Below, piece after piece: positions 25,148 to 34,660 of a stretch of DNA of 64,000 nucleotides. A program made the translations under genes and the position numbers. The notes below the pieces were generated by a model. The model did no database searches. It was not told the origin of the DNA and was given only the letters and a program-made list of their open reading frames with translations. Position 1 is the stretch's first letter. The number at the start of each line of letters is the position of its first letter. Source of the DNA: Roseofilum capinflatum BLCC-M114 (GTDB taxonomy: Bacteria; Cyanobacteriota; Cyanobacteriia; Cyanobacteriales; Desertifilaceae); NCBI RefSeq assembly GCF_030068505.1, contig NZ_JAQOSO010000087.1, positions 103,484-167,483 on the forward strand, given 5' to 3'.

Positions 25148-26182
25148 CTATTGCGGTGTCCGTTGTAAATATTGAAAAATTAGCTCCGCCGCTAGTTCAT
25201 TACCAGCGATATTCCAGTGGCTATCATTGGGTTTGTAGAGTTGTTCAAGTTCTGAATAGCCTTTGAAGTAAGGGAGCAAATCGAGAAAATCAATCTCTGC
25301 TTCCGTTAGTTCTTCTTGTAGGTATTGATTGGGTAAGCTAAAGTCAAAATCTTCTATGTTCATCTGTTGAGCATCGATCACTTTTGCTTGCAAATTGGGG
25401 TTAACTTGTAGCTCATCGGGAATCAGAATGACTAAGAGATCGATATCTTGGCGATCGCAGAGTTCTTGGATTGCTCTTAAATACTCCATTGCTCCCTGTA
25501 CTTGCGATTCTAAGTCAGAATTTTCAACCCAAAATAAATCACTTCTGCCGATTTCGATTTGCAAATATTTTTCATCCGTGAGCGTCGGTTGATCGTCTTG
25601 ATAATCGAGGTTTCCATGAATGACTTTGCCTTCATAGCTATTCTGAAGATCGATCAGAAATTTGAAAAAGGAGCAAACATAAGAATAAGAAAAAATACTG
25701 CGCTGGGAATCGTCAAAATCATTGCCGATAAAAAAACTGAGGATGACTTGATCTGGATTTAAGGCTAATCCTTCAGTGACAAATAGAGCGAGATAATCTT
25801 TCGGGGAAAGGTTAGGAATTCCCATATTTATGATTTCTAGCTGGTAATCCCGTTGTTTGAGTTTTTCTTCTAAGCGAGTATAATAATTGTAATCGTAAGG
25901 AACGACACCATAGGCAAAAGAGTCTCCTAATCCCAAGATTCTGAAGGTGTCGGGGTCTTTTTCAATTTGAAATTCTACGTCTTTGAATCCCTGAGAGTTG
26001 AGGGTGAAGTTGTACTCTGGGGCTAAGGGTTTTCCTCGAAAGCGATTATAAGAGTTGTCGTGAAAGATGAAACTGGGTTGGAAATAGTTATAGACTCGAA
26101 AGATAATTTCGGTCAATCCGAGGGAGATCAAGAGAATTAAGGAAAGGTTAGCGAAAGTTTGGGCGATCTTTTTGATTCTCAT
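25148..26182 (-). CDS. Membrane-anchored SGNH/GDSL hydrolase-like protein
   Basis: The protein has 344 residues. One N-terminal transmembrane helix (about 10-27, LSLILLISLGLTEIIF) places the domain outside the membrane. SGNH block I is RILGLGDSFAYG with the nucleophilic Ser. Gly and Asn residues occur in INMGIPNLSP and FIGNDF. The catalytic Asp-x-x-His block is PNDSHWNIAGNELAA. Enzymes of this type often add or remove acyl groups on exopolysaccharides or lipids. The substrate is not known. It is a single gene upstream of no clear partner. Confidence 0.8.
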   Translation of the reverse strand: MRIKKIAQTFANLSLILLISLGLTEIIFRVYNYFQPSFIFHDNSYNRFRGKPLAPEYNFTLNSQGFKDVEFQIEKDPDTFRILGLGDSFAYGVVPYDYNYYTRLEEKLKQRDYQLEIINMGIPNLSPKDYLALFVTEGLALNPDQVILSFFIGNDFDDSQRSIFSYSYVCSFFKFLIDLQNSYEGKVIHGNLDYQDDQPTLTDEKYLQIEIGRSDLFWVENSDLESQVQGAMEYLRAIQELCDRQDIDLLVILIPDELQVNPNLQAKVIDAQQMNIEDFDFSLPNQYLQEELTEAEIDFLDLLPYFKGYSELEQLYKPNDSHWNIAGNELAAELIFQYLQRTPQ

Positions 26183-26275
26183 TCCGTTGTAAAAAATGCC
26201 GATATCAGGATAACACGGTCATGGGTCATGGGTGATGGGTCATAGGAAAACCATTTTTCGCACTAGAGTCCCCAT

Positions 26276-28111
26276 TCAATCGGTGACCTGAATATCGATG
26301 CTAAAGTTAGTGGACTCGGTAGGGACAACATCAATTTGATAAACTCCGCTTTCGGGAATTTGAGATTCCCAGAACAAGACATCATAGGCTTCTTCGATTA
26401 GCTCTCCTGTGGGATAGCGAATATCCAGGCTGACATTGCCTTCAATGACTTTGACTTGCATGATCTGGTCTTTTCTCACTCTAACTAAATAACGCTGAAT
26501 TTGTTGGCGATCGCTCTGACTGTTGATTTCTACGCCTGTGGTTCCCGGTGCAAACTGAACGGTTTGGCTGTTGATTTCTGGTTCGGGTTCAGGTTCTGGA
26601 GTGGGTTCTGGAGTGGGTTCTGGAGTGGGTTCCGGTTCTACAGGGAGATTCAACTGTTCAATATCTAGTTGATAATCGGTTTCCTGTAAGCCTCGCAGGG
26701 GCGTTACGATAATGGCATATTCTCCAGAGAGGGGAAACTCTCCTTCCCATAATGAAATATCTGTGGCGCGATCGTCGATCGCCTCTCCTTCGGGAGTCAT
26801 CAGCGTCATTAACACTCCATCCCCAGAAATAAACATCGAAAAGCGATCGCCAGCTTCGGCAGAAATCAGATAATATTGCACTTCATCAGCTTTGAGCGAT
26901 CCTTCTACTCTCGTCACTTCCCCCGGTTCAACCGTTAACCGTTCCTGATAAGTCGTGGGTAAACTAGGCGGTTGAGGGGTTTGGATCGGGGTTGGAGAGG
27001 GAGAGGGTGAAGGGGATGGAGAGGGGGATGGAGATAGAGAAGGAGAGGGAGACGGAGACGGAGAGGGAGAGGGTAAGGGAGATTCTACCCCAGGATTAAC
27101 CGTTTCTACCCTATCCTGACTTAACCAAGCACTCACCACCATCCAAGAGGTTATCCCAGCAACCAAAGCCACGATCGCCCCAATGATCCAGATTTTGGTA
27201 TAAGAATCTGGTTCTGGGGAGATGGGGGGATGGGGAGATGGGGGACTCAGAGATTGGGTTTGCAACTGAGACAGGGGAGGGGGAACGGTTGCACTACTGA
27301 GAGCTTGTAAAATTTGATCGGCACTTTGTGGGCGATCGCCCGGTTGTTCCGTCAACATGCGCTGCAAAACCTGGGTAAACGGGGCACTCAGAGCAGAACT
27401 GGGGATGCTCCAACTCAGGGTTTGCGGATCGAACAACTCCCCCGGTTCCTTCCCCGTCAACAGCACCAACACCGTCACCCCTAGGGCATAAAAATCACTA
27501 CTGGGATAAGCTAAACCCATCTGTATCTGTTCCCTGGGAGCATATCCCACCTTACCCACTGTTGTCGGCAAACTTGTCGGTTCACTGCATAACTGGGTAG
27601 CCAGTTCCTTAACGACACCAAAATCAATCAACACCGGCAACCCATCCCGTTGTCGCCACATCATATTATCCGGGGCAATATCGCGGTGAATCACCCCTTG
27701 GGAATGGAGATAGCCCAAAACCGGCAAGACTTGGGTGAGAAAAACCTTAACTTCAGCTTCCGAAAACACCTGTCCCTGTGCTTTGCGTTCATCGAGGAGG
27801 GTGCGATAGGACTTGCCTTCTACATAATCTTGAACCAAAAACAAGCGCCCTTCTTCCTCAAAATTGGCTTGAAACTTAGGCACTTGGGGATGTTGCAGTT
27901 TGTAGAGAATGGTGGCTTCCCGTTGAAATAATTCCTGCGCCTTCTCTAACCCTTGGGTATTTCTGGCACTAGGGACAAACTCCTTAATGGCGCACAGTTC
28001 ATTAAAGCGCCCCAAATCTTCCGCCAAGTAGGTACAGCCAAACCCTCCTTGACCTAAGAGTTTCACTAACCGATAGCGACGTTGTAGAATCAAGCCCAAG
28101 GGTGATGACAT
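26276..28111 (-). CDS. Serine/threonine protein kinase with extracytoplasmic PPC-like domains
   Basis: The protein has 611 residues from ATG 28111, with a GTG at 28126 as an alternative. The kinase domain spans about 12-265. It has the glycine loop LLGQGGFGCTYLAED, the Lys in CAIKEF, the catalytic VIHRDIAPDN, DFG in LIDFGVVKE and the activation region VGKVGYAPREQ. A transmembrane helix follows near 310-332 (IWIIGAIVALVAGITSWMV). Next are a (SP)n linker, a PPC-like beta domain (about 385-480), a (PEPT)n linker and a second PPC-like domain to the end. It is a bacterial PknB-type signalling kinase, and its ligand and targets are unknown. Confidence 0.9.
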   Translation of the reverse strand: MSSPLGLILQRRYRLVKLLGQGGFGCTYLAEDLGRFNELCAIKEFVPSARNTQGLEKAQELFQREATILYKLQHPQVPKFQANFEEEGRLFLVQDYVEGKSYRTLLDERKAQGQVFSEAEVKVFLTQVLPVLGYLHSQGVIHRDIAPDNMMWRQRDGLPVLIDFGVVKELATQLCSEPTSLPTTVGKVGYAPREQIQMGLAYPSSDFYALGVTVLVLLTGKEPGELFDPQTLSWSIPSSALSAPFTQVLQRMLTEQPGDRPQSADQILQALSSATVPPPLSQLQTQSLSPPSPHPPISPEPDSYTKIWIIGAIVALVAGITSWMVVSAWLSQDRVETVNPGVESPLPSPSPSPSPSPSLSPSPSPSPSPSPSPTPIQTPQPPSLPTTYQERLTVEPGEVTRVEGSLKADEVQYYLISAEAGDRFSMFISGDGVLMTLMTPEGEAIDDRATDISLWEGEFPLSGEYAIIVTPLRGLQETDYQLDIEQLNLPVEPEPTPEPTPEPTPEPEPEPEINSQTVQFAPGTTGVEINSQSDRQQIQRYLVRVRKDQIMQVKVIEGNVSLDIRYPTGELIEEAYDVLFWESQIPESGVYQIDVVPTESTNFSIDIQVTD

Positions 28112-28191
28112 GGCAGATTTTCCCACTTAACAACTCAACAGCATCTGGAGCATCTGGCGATCGCAGTGCTTTGATTTTATTATATTTCGCC

Positions 28192-29886
28192 TCAATCTTC
28201 CTTTGCACCGGAAAATCGAGTAATTTCTAATTGCAAATCTTCGACAGCTTGCTCAAGGTTCTCTAGGGCAAAATTCGTTTGTTCAAAGGTTTCTTTCAGA
28301 TAACTCGCTGTATGTTCAGAATCTGAATTGAGTGCATTTACTCCTTGACTAATCTGATTCGCACCTTCCTTTTGCTCTTTTATATGGTCGCGCATCAACT
28401 CAATTTCAGGAATTAATGCCTCCATATATTCTTGGGTAAATGTTTTCATTTGATCTACTCCATATTTCACCGAAGATTGCATATCTTGGACAATCGGTTG
28501 AATGGTTTTAGCCACCATCGAGGCTTCAGTGGCTAAATGACCGATCTCTCTGGCAATTACCGTAAATTCTTGACCATTACCATGGGTGTTGACTCTAGAG
28601 GCTTCAATAGAAGCATTTAGGGACAACATTTTGGTTTGAGTAGCAATTCCTGTTATTTTATCAACAATTCTCTTAACATTTCTAGAATCATCATCAATTT
28701 TACTTAATTGGCTTGAGACAATATCAACCGAGCCTTGGAGCGCATTAAATGTGGTTTCAAAATTCTCGATTTTAATTAACAATGAGTCAGCATTTTTTGA
28801 TATTTTTCGTGTATTTTCAACAACTTCTTGCGTTCCGATCACTTGGTTGTCGATCATCCCTTTGAGTTCATTACTAGAGTCTCGAACGATCTGTGTAACT
28901 TGAGTTGCATCTAGCACTTTAGTGCCCAATGACTTTAATAAATTAATACTCTTTTTCAGATCGTCAGATAGATATCGAGTTTTGGTTTGATAAATTTGTA
29001 TATATTCTAAACAGAGTCCAGTTAAAGGAACCAGGTAGGCAATGATTTTGAGAAAATGGGCAATATTAAAATTGTTATCAAATAAAGTGGTTGAGCCAAA
29101 AGCCATGTAAACTTGTGTGGCTACATTGGGAATTGCACTAATAATTAAGGAGTCGGCAAAAATACTCGGTTGTTTCCTGTAGAACATGGGATATAATACC
29201 CATCCAGTCAACAGAAATAAAATTAACGGAATCACATCCCAAGGGCGCGTAATCAGTGAATTGGGAAACATGGTTTCTGGTAGATTGTAACTGGTTGCAG
29301 AGAAATAAATAATTGCATAGGCTATAAAACCAAAGACAATGCTAATCACAAATATTAAGTTAAATTGCTTGGTGTTGTGGGGATTTGTCGGACTATAATT
29401 AATCGAAGGATGCACCAGAAGAATTAAAACGCCTCCAATCATAATTAGGGCATGAAATAAACGACAAATTGCCCAAGTGAATGGGATTAAGTTATGATGA
29501 TCGGCGACGGCATCAATTAAGCGATCGGAGGCTAAAGTATGGAAGGCATCCATCACGCCTGCAAAAAATAAAGCAATTCCTAATGTGGGGGTAATGGGAT
29601 TTCCTGTGATACTATAATTGAGAAAACTTAACAGAACAATTAAAAGAGCTGCACAACAGGCACTCCATTCTAAAATTGTATGCACAAAGCTGCCTGCTAA
29701 AGCATAGTGCATGGCATCAACTACTTCGCTGTTTTCCCAATTTAGGGCATCTTGGAGATCGAAGGGTTGGCCGGTTGTGCCAAAGTCAATTCCGAAAAGA
29801 TTGAAGCCAAAAGGAAGGATACAAATAATAACAACTATCCAGGTAATCTGGGAAGGAACTTTATAGTTACTATAAGTGAATGACAT
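28192..29886 (-). CDS. Methyl-accepting chemotaxis-like protein with 7TM sensor
   Basis: The protein has 564 residues. The N-terminal half has about seven transmembrane helices, with the motif GVMDAFHTLASDRLI and FTWAICRLFHALIM, resembling the MASE3-type membrane sensor family. The C-terminal half (about 330-540) is a chemoreceptor signalling domain. The hairpin-tip region reads TKMLSLNASIEASR followed by GQEFTVIAREIGHLA. No HAMP domain is evident. The receptor should pass a membrane-sensed signal to a CheA-CheW complex, controlling motility. No che genes are in the window. Confidence 0.85.
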   Translation of the reverse strand: MSFTYSNYKVPSQITWIVVIICILPFGFNLFGIDFGTTGQPFDLQDALNWENSEVVDAMHYALAGSFVHTILEWSACCAALLIVLLSFLNYSITGNPITPTLGIALFFAGVMDAFHTLASDRLIDAVADHHNLIPFTWAICRLFHALIMIGGVLILLVHPSINYSPTNPHNTKQFNLIFVISIVFGFIAYAIIYFSATSYNLPETMFPNSLITRPWDVIPLILFLLTGWVLYPMFYRKQPSIFADSLIISAIPNVATQVYMAFGSTTLFDNNFNIAHFLKIIAYLVPLTGLCLEYIQIYQTKTRYLSDDLKKSINLLKSLGTKVLDATQVTQIVRDSSNELKGMIDNQVIGTQEVVENTRKISKNADSLLIKIENFETTFNALQGSVDIVSSQLSKIDDDSRNVKRIVDKITGIATQTKMLSLNASIEASRVNTHGNGQEFTVIAREIGHLATEASMVAKTIQPIVQDMQSSVKYGVDQMKTFTQEYMEALIPEIELMRDHIKEQKEGANQISQGVNALNSDSEHTASYLKETFEQTNFALENLEQAVEDLQLEITRFSGAKED

Positions 29887-30099
29887 AGATATACTTTATT
29901 CTTCAACCAGATATTTTTTCTATTTATGGTGCATGGTTAAGGTGTGCCCTATTGTATTAGACATCAATAAATAAGTTTGTTTGTATTGAACAGTTCTAAT
30001 CTTTAAAGATTAACAAATTTTAATTAAATATATTTGATGGGAAACTGAAAATGAGTTTAACTTGCTCTTAAGAAAGTGAGGTGCTTTTGGGGGCGATCG

Positions 30100-30303
30100 C
30101 TAATCAACCACTTTCAGCCATCCATTTTGCAGTGCTTCAAAAATACGTTGAATTACGGTGTGTTGTTCTTTTGTTAACATCTGTTCCCCTTGAAGAGTAC
30201 GGATAAGCAGTTGCTGATCTAACCGTGAAATTCGGCCACGGGCAAAGATTTGGGCGAGGACTTGCTCGATGGTGAACTCGGAAAAAATGGCTTCAGCAGG
30301 CAT
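30100..30303 (-). CDS. Small conserved cyanobacterial protein
   Basis: The protein has 67 residues and is all helical. The segments RISRLDQQLLIRTLQG and TKEQHTVIQRIFEALQNG with the end LKVVD fit a small protein family found widely in cyanobacteria that has no assigned function. There is no signal peptide or helix of membrane type. It is monocistronic, with about 210 bp of AT-rich spacer upstream. The family is recognised from the pattern D..LL...L followed by a basic-hydrophobic tail, so the role is open. Confidence 0.65.
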   Translation of the reverse strand: MPAEAIFSEFTIEQVLAQIFARGRISRLDQQLLIRTLQGEQMLTKEQHTVIQRIFEALQNGWLKVVD

Positions 30304-30461
30304 GGGATAATGTTGAATTCAATAGTCCTATTGTCTGCCGATAACCTGTTTCTCGCCGTGATAGGCTTCTCTGAGCTGGGGTGATACTCAGGGATCTTCA
30401 GGGTGATGAACTAACTGGGGAAGGGTGATCGAGATCGCTCAATTGAGAGTTCTCAGGAAAT

Positions 30462-31202
30462 TTACTGGAGTGGGTAGGGAACCTCTAACCCATGGTTGAG
30501 CATCATTTGCCGATTTCCCATGACTTCTTTAGGGGAACCGTCGGCGATCAGTTCGCCAGAGTCGAGGAGGAGGGTGCGGGAGGTGACTTCCAGGATTAAG
30601 TCGAGGTCATGGGAAGCGATGAGCAGGGTTTCTGGAGAAGCTTGCAGGAAATTAATTAAACGTCGTCGCGATCGCAAATCTAGATTAGCGCTGGGTTCAT
30701 CATAAACGATCGCTTGGGGATGCATGGCTAGGACAGAGGCGATCGCCACCATCCGCTTTTGTCCTCCCGATAGATGATGGGGAGGGCGATCGGCTAAGTC
30801 GCACACTCCGGTTAAGTTCAAAGCCTTCTGGGTGCGTGATTTCACCTCATCAGGAGACAGGCCCATATTTTCCGGCCCAAAGGCCACATCATCCCATACA
30901 GAAGCCGAAAAAAGCTGATCGCTAGGATTTTGGAACACTAAGCCAATTTCCGGGCGAAACCGTCCTACTTCAACCGGTTCACCCCAAAGTTGAATCTCTC
31001 CACTCGTTGGCGATAAGACTCCACACAAACAAAAAAATAAGGTGGTTTTTCCGGCTCCATTGGGGCCAATTAACCCCACCCGTTCCCCTTCCTGAATGGT
31101 AAAATCGAGGTTGTGCAGAACGTTGGGTTGGTCAGGATAAGAAAAATTCAGATTAGAAACGGCGATCGCGATCGGCTTATCAGTCTCCAAGGGTGGCATC
31201 AT
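30462..31202 (-). CDS. CbiO/EcfA-type ABC transporter ATP-binding protein
   Basis: The protein has 246 residues from ATG 31202 (MMPPLETD). A longer frame to 31307 translates a low-complexity repeat and is rejected. Walker A is GLIGPNGAGKTT. The Q loop lies in LVFQNPSDQLF, the signature is HLSGGQKRM, Walker B is AIVYDEPSANLD and the H loop is LIASHDLDL. QNPSDQLF is typical of cobalt/nickel or ECF-type ATPases (CbiO, EcfA). No permease or S component is next to it. It is divergent from a tryptophan-type binding protein, and 126 bp lie between the two starts. Confidence 0.85.
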   Translation of the reverse strand: MMPPLETDKPIAIAVSNLNFSYPDQPNVLHNLDFTIQEGERVGLIGPNGAGKTTLFFCLCGVLSPTSGEIQLWGEPVEVGRFRPEIGLVFQNPSDQLFSASVWDDVAFGPENMGLSPDEVKSRTQKALNLTGVCDLADRPPHHLSGGQKRMVAIASVLAMHPQAIVYDEPSANLDLRSRRRLINFLQASPETLLIASHDLDLILEVTSRTLLLDSGELIADGSPKEVMGNRQMMLNHGLEVPYPLQ

Positions 31203-31327
31203 GATCCAATTAAAAGAGTTCGGTTCTGGGTCATTATATTCCCCATTCCCCATCCCCCCATCTCCCCATCTCCCCATCTGATCTATGATCGTCACATCCT
31301 CTTGCAAATCATACCCTAACCCAGCCT

Positions 31328-32365
31328 ATGACTCTACGGTGGAATTCCTTTTCTAGTTTACTGAGTACAACCCTCTTGGTTGCCCTGAATTGGGGATGCA
31401 CACCCCAAACGCCTCAAGACTCCTCTGCATCTCCGACGGCCGAAACCATGCCCTCTGTGGCGGTGACTCAGATCGTCGAGCATCCTGCCCTCGATGCCAC
31501 CCGTGACGGGATACAGGATGAGTTAAAAGCGGCCGGGTATACGGCTGGAGAAACCCTAACTTGGACATGGGAGAGTGCCCAAGGATCGCCCGCCACTGCG
31601 GCCCAAATTGCCTCTAGTTTCGTGGCGCAGCAGCCGGATGTGATTGTGGCGATCGCCACCCCTTCTGCCCAAGCTGCCGTTTCCGCCAGTTCGGATATTC
31701 CGGTTATTTTTAGCGCCGTCACCGATCCGGTGGGAGCCAAATTAGTCGAAAAACTCGATCAACCCGGTGGTTTAGTCACGGGAGTCAGTGATTTATCTCC
31801 CATTAATAGCCATGTGTCGTTAATGCAAGAAATTAACCCCAATCTCCAGACCATTGGTGTAATTTATAATGCTGGGGAAGCCAATGCCGTCTCCTTAGTT
31901 AATTTACTCAAAGAACAGGCCCAAACCAAGGGATTATCGGTTGTAGAAGCCACCGTTGCCAACTCCAGTGGTGTGGCTACGGCTGCCCAAAGTTTGGTCG
32001 GGAAAGCGGATGTCATTTATGTGCCGACGGATAATACAGTGGTTTCTGCTTTAGAATCGGTGATTCAAGTGGGTATTGATAATCAGATTGGGATTTATTC
32101 TGGGGATACGGCTTCGGTAGAGCGGGGAACGATCGCCAGTTTAGGATTTGATTATTATGATGTGGGGCGACAAACGGGTAAACAAGTGATCCGGGTGTTG
32201 CAAGGAGAATCTCCTGGTGAGATCTCTGTAGAAACCGTCGATACCCTACAACTGTATGTTAACCCTGAATCTGCCCAAGCCATGGGCGTAACGCTTCCCC
32301 AGTCCGTTCTCGATCGAGCGGATACGGTGGTTACATCTGAAGCCCCTCCTACCAATCCAGAGTAA
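31328..32365 (+). CDS. ABC transporter substrate-binding lipoprotein (TrpX/COG2984-like)
   Basis: The protein has 345 residues. The signal sequence ends in a lipobox ALNWGC, so it is a periplasmic lipoprotein. The mature domain resembles the COG2984 (ABC_sub_bind) family: VAVTQIVEHPALDATRDGIQ, QPDVIVAIATPSAQAA, FSAVTDPVGAKLV, GVIYNAGEANAVSL, VYVPTDNTVVSALE and FDYYDVGRQTGK. Members bind tryptophan, tyrosine or related aromatic ligands. The partner permease and ATPase genes are not adjacent on this strand. It is divergent from the CbiO-type ATPase, and a functional link is possible but not shown. Confidence 0.85.
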   Translation: MTLRWNSFSSLLSTTLLVALNWGCTPQTPQDSSASPTAETMPSVAVTQIVEHPALDATRDGIQDELKAAGYTAGETLTWTWESAQGSPATAAQIASSFVAQQPDVIVAIATPSAQAAVSASSDIPVIFSAVTDPVGAKLVEKLDQPGGLVTGVSDLSPINSHVSLMQEINPNLQTIGVIYNAGEANAVSLVNLLKEQAQTKGLSVVEATVANSSGVATAAQSLVGKADVIYVPTDNTVVSALESVIQVGIDNQIGIYSGDTASVERGTIASLGFDYYDVGRQTGKQVIRVLQGESPGEISVETVDTLQLYVNPESAQAMGVTLPQSVLDRADTVVTSEAPPTNPE

Positions 32366-32379
32366 ACCGGCGATCGCTC

Positions 32380-33096
32380 TCAGGATAGGGCTTGCTGTTG
32401 AGCGTCTACCAGTTGCTGAATGCCCACTTCTGCCATATCCAGCATCTGATTGAGTTGCTGACGATTAAAACTGCCGTGTTCGGCAGTGCCTTGGACTTCG
32501 ATCGCCTCTAGGCGATCGTTCATCACCACATTAAAATCGACTTGGGCCATTACGTCTTCTTCGTAGCACAAATCTAAATAAGGCTCATTTTCCAGTAATC
32601 CTACGGATACAGCCGCAACTCGATGACGTAAAGGAGACTGGGTTAATTTTCCTTCGGCTAACAATTGATTAATGGCATCCACCATGGCCACATATCCCCC
32701 CGTAATCGAGGCAGTACGAGTACCGGCATCCGCTTGCAACACATCCGCATCCACCGTTAAGGTACGCTCTCCCAACTGCTCTAAGTCTAAAGAAGCTCGT
32801 AAACTCCGTCCGATTAACCGTTGAATTTCCTGGGTGCGTCCGGATAACTTTAATACCTCTCTAGGGTGGCGCTGGGGGGTAGCGTTGGGAAGCATCCGAT
32901 ATTCTGCCGTGAGCCATCCTTTCCCCGTACCTTCTAAAAATTTGGGTACGCTCTCTTGCACGGAGACCGTACACAACACTTGGGTATCGCCAAAACTGGT
33001 GAGGACAGAACCCCAAGCAAACTTGGTGAAACCACGCTCGAAGCGAATGGGACGGAGTTGATCGGGTTGACGACCATCGGGACGGGGTAGAGCCAT
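32380..33096 (-). CDS. rph: Ribonuclease PH
   Basis: The protein has 238 residues, the standard length. The start [19 protein letters not shown] with [11 protein letters not shown] and [18 protein letters not shown] identifies RNase PH. The active-site phosphate-binding segment [12 protein letters not shown] is present, and [17 protein letters not shown] follows. It is a hexameric phosphorolytic 3'-exoribonuclease that trims tRNA 3' ends and degrades structured RNA. It is 8 bp downstream of the nucleotide kinase gene, so co-transcription is likely. Confidence 0.96.
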   Translation of the reverse strand: MALPRPDGRQPDQLRPIRFERGFTKFAWGSVLTSFGDTQVLCTVSVQESVPKFLEGTGKGWLTAEYRMLPNATPQRHPREVLKLSGRTQEIQRLIGRSLRASLDLEQLGERTLTVDADVLQADAGTRTASITGGYVAMVDAINQLLAEGKLTQSPLRHRVAAVSVGLLENEPYLDLCYEEDVMAQVDFNVVMNDRLEAIEVQGTAEHGSFNRQQLNQMLDMAEVGIQQLVDAQQQALS

Positions 33097-33104
33097 AATT
33101 GAGG

Positions 33105-33686
33105 TTAAGTTTCGCTGGGGTTTGCCATCAGTTGAGTTTGGAGTTTGGCCAGCACTTGCTCTTGGGATTGATTCCCATCAATGGTGAGTAGGCGCTGACG
33201 TTTGTCATAATAATCCAGAATGGGGACAGTTCGGGTCTGAAAGAGTTCAATCCGTCGTTTGATTAAGTGGGGGAGATCTTCTGCCTCACCCATGGCTAAC
33301 CGTCTTTCGATCATCACTGATTCTGAGGTGTCGAGGAAAATGGCCCAGTTTAGGTGTTGGTGGAGTTCATCGAGTAAGAAGTCGAGTTCTTCGGCTTGGA
33401 ATGCGGTGCGAGGATAGCCTTCGAGGAGCCATCCGCTAGTTGTATCGGCTTGCAGGAGGCGATCGCGGATAAAGGTGATTAAAATCGGGTCAGGTACAAA
33501 TTCCCCCCGTTCTACATAAGTCTGGCATTGCAATCCTAATTCGGTTTGTTCGGCGATCGCCTTTTTCAGAATCCCTCCCATAGAGACTAATGGGATCTGG
33601 AGGCGATCGCACAAACTCCTCGCTTGCGTGCTTTTCCCTGAACCCGGCCCACCCAAAATTACCAATCTCAAGGCTCCTCTCCTCAC
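33105..33686 (-). CDS. Adenylate-kinase-like nucleoside monophosphate kinase
   Basis: The protein has 193 residues, starting at GTG 33686. TTG 33668 is an alternative. The P-loop is [13 protein letters not shown]. The NMP-binding region is [13 protein letters not shown] and the substrate segment is [17 protein letters not shown], close to the canonical LDGFPRT but with GYPRT. The LID is short ([18 protein letters not shown]) and lacks the zinc-type Cys, as in short-form adenylate kinases. It probably phosphorylates AMP or a related NMP. A second adenylate kinase gene usually sits in the ribosomal operon of cyanobacteria, so this would be the paralogue. Confidence 0.8.
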   Translation of the reverse strand: MRRGALRLVILGGPGSGKSTQARSLCDRLQIPLVSMGGILKKAIAEQTELGLQCQTYVERGEFVPDPILITFIRDRLLQADTTSGWLLEGYPRTAFQAEELDFLLDELHQHLNWAIFLDTSESVMIERRLAMGEAEDLPHLIKRRIELFQTRTVPILDYYDKRQRLLTIDGNQSQEQVLAKLQTQLMANPSET

Positions 33687-33861
33687 CTACTCAGTGTTGT
33701 AAACCAGAGTACCAAATAACCTTAGTGTTTTGCGCTCTTCCCCATGCGATCGCACCCTACTACTCCTTCAGACTATATTAACTTTTGTTACGCGATCGCA
33801 CTGTTGACCCAAGAGAAATTTTAAACTCGCCTTGATGAGTTGCTCGATACGAAAACACTAT

Positions 33862-34452
33862 ATGGCTTATTTTTGGTTTAAAGCGTTCCACCTGATTGGT
33901 GTTGTGGTCTGGTTTGCCGGGTTGTTTTATTTAGTTCGTCTCTTCGTTTACCATGCTGAAGCCTCAGAACGAGAGGAACCCGCACAAACCATTCTCAAAG
34001 CGCAATACGAAATTATGGAAAAGCGCCTCTATCATATTATTACCATGCCCGGAATGGTAGTTACAGTGGCAATGGCGATCGGTTTGATTTCTACAGAACC
34101 GGAAATATTAAAATCAGGCTGGCTACATATTAAACTGGGTCTGGTTGCTATATTACTGGGCTATCATTTCTATTGTGGACGAATAATGAGACGGTTAGCA
34201 TCCGGTGAATGCAACTGGACAGGTCAACAATTTCGCGCATTAAATGAAGCCCCGACAGTGCTGTTAGTTGTTATTGTTCTCTTGGCAGTCTTTAAGGGAA
34301 GTTTACCTTTAGATTTAACAACGTGGCTAATTTTTGGGCTAGTTGTTTCCATGGTAGCTGCAATTCAACTTTATGCGAAGAAACGCCGCCAAGATAAGGA
34401 GAAAATGTTGGAACGTATTGAACAACAAACCTCAGCTTCATCAGCAGGTTAA
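33862..34452 (+). CDS. hemJ: Protoporphyrinogen oxidase HemJ
   Basis: The protein has 196 residues from ATG 33862. An upstream ATG at 33832 gives a non-conserved extension. It has four to five transmembrane helices. The start AYFWFKAFHLIGVVVWFAGLFYLVRLFVYHAE contains the heme-ligating His of FHLIG and the conserved RLFVYH. KLGLVAILLGYHFYCGRIMR and NEAPTVLL are family motifs. HemJ oxidises protoporphyrinogen IX to protoporphyrin IX in tetrapyrrole synthesis, replacing HemG and HemY in most cyanobacteria. The gene stands alone between divergent and convergent units and is followed by a palindrome at 34494. Confidence 0.92.
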   Translation: MAYFWFKAFHLIGVVVWFAGLFYLVRLFVYHAEASEREEPAQTILKAQYEIMEKRLYHIITMPGMVVTVAMAIGLISTEPEILKSGWLHIKLGLVAILLGYHFYCGRIMRRLASGECNWTGQQFRALNEAPTVLLVVIVLLAVFKGSLPLDLTTWLIFGLVVSMVAAIQLYAKKRRQDKEKMLERIEQQTSASSAG

Positions 34453-34493
34453 CATCATCTTGGATTACGCGCAATCCTGTAGAGTCGGTATAT

Positions 34494-34521
34494 GTAGGGG
34501 CGAGCGGCCGCTCGCCCCTAC
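34494..34521. repeat. Perfect 28-bp palindrome
   Basis: GTAGGGGCGAGCGG (34494-34507) is followed directly by its reverse complement. It lies 42 bp after the hemJ stop and may act as a terminator for it. It also has the look of a dispersed palindromic repeat. Confidence 0.7.
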
Positions 34522-34660
34522 AAGAATGTATCATTGAATATTCCAATAGATTTTCATTGACTACCGCCGAATCGAAACCATAAACCACCTTGTCATTTTT
34601 CCGTCATCTTTAGTCCCTAAAGTCGAAAGAGTCTCTTCTCAATACTCAAGGAGTCTCACC

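Noticed and set aside
30462..31307. 281-residue version of the CbiO-type ATPase starting at 31307
   Set aside because: The first 35 residues come from a low-complexity GGGGAGATGGGG run. ATG 31202 directly precedes the conserved domain.
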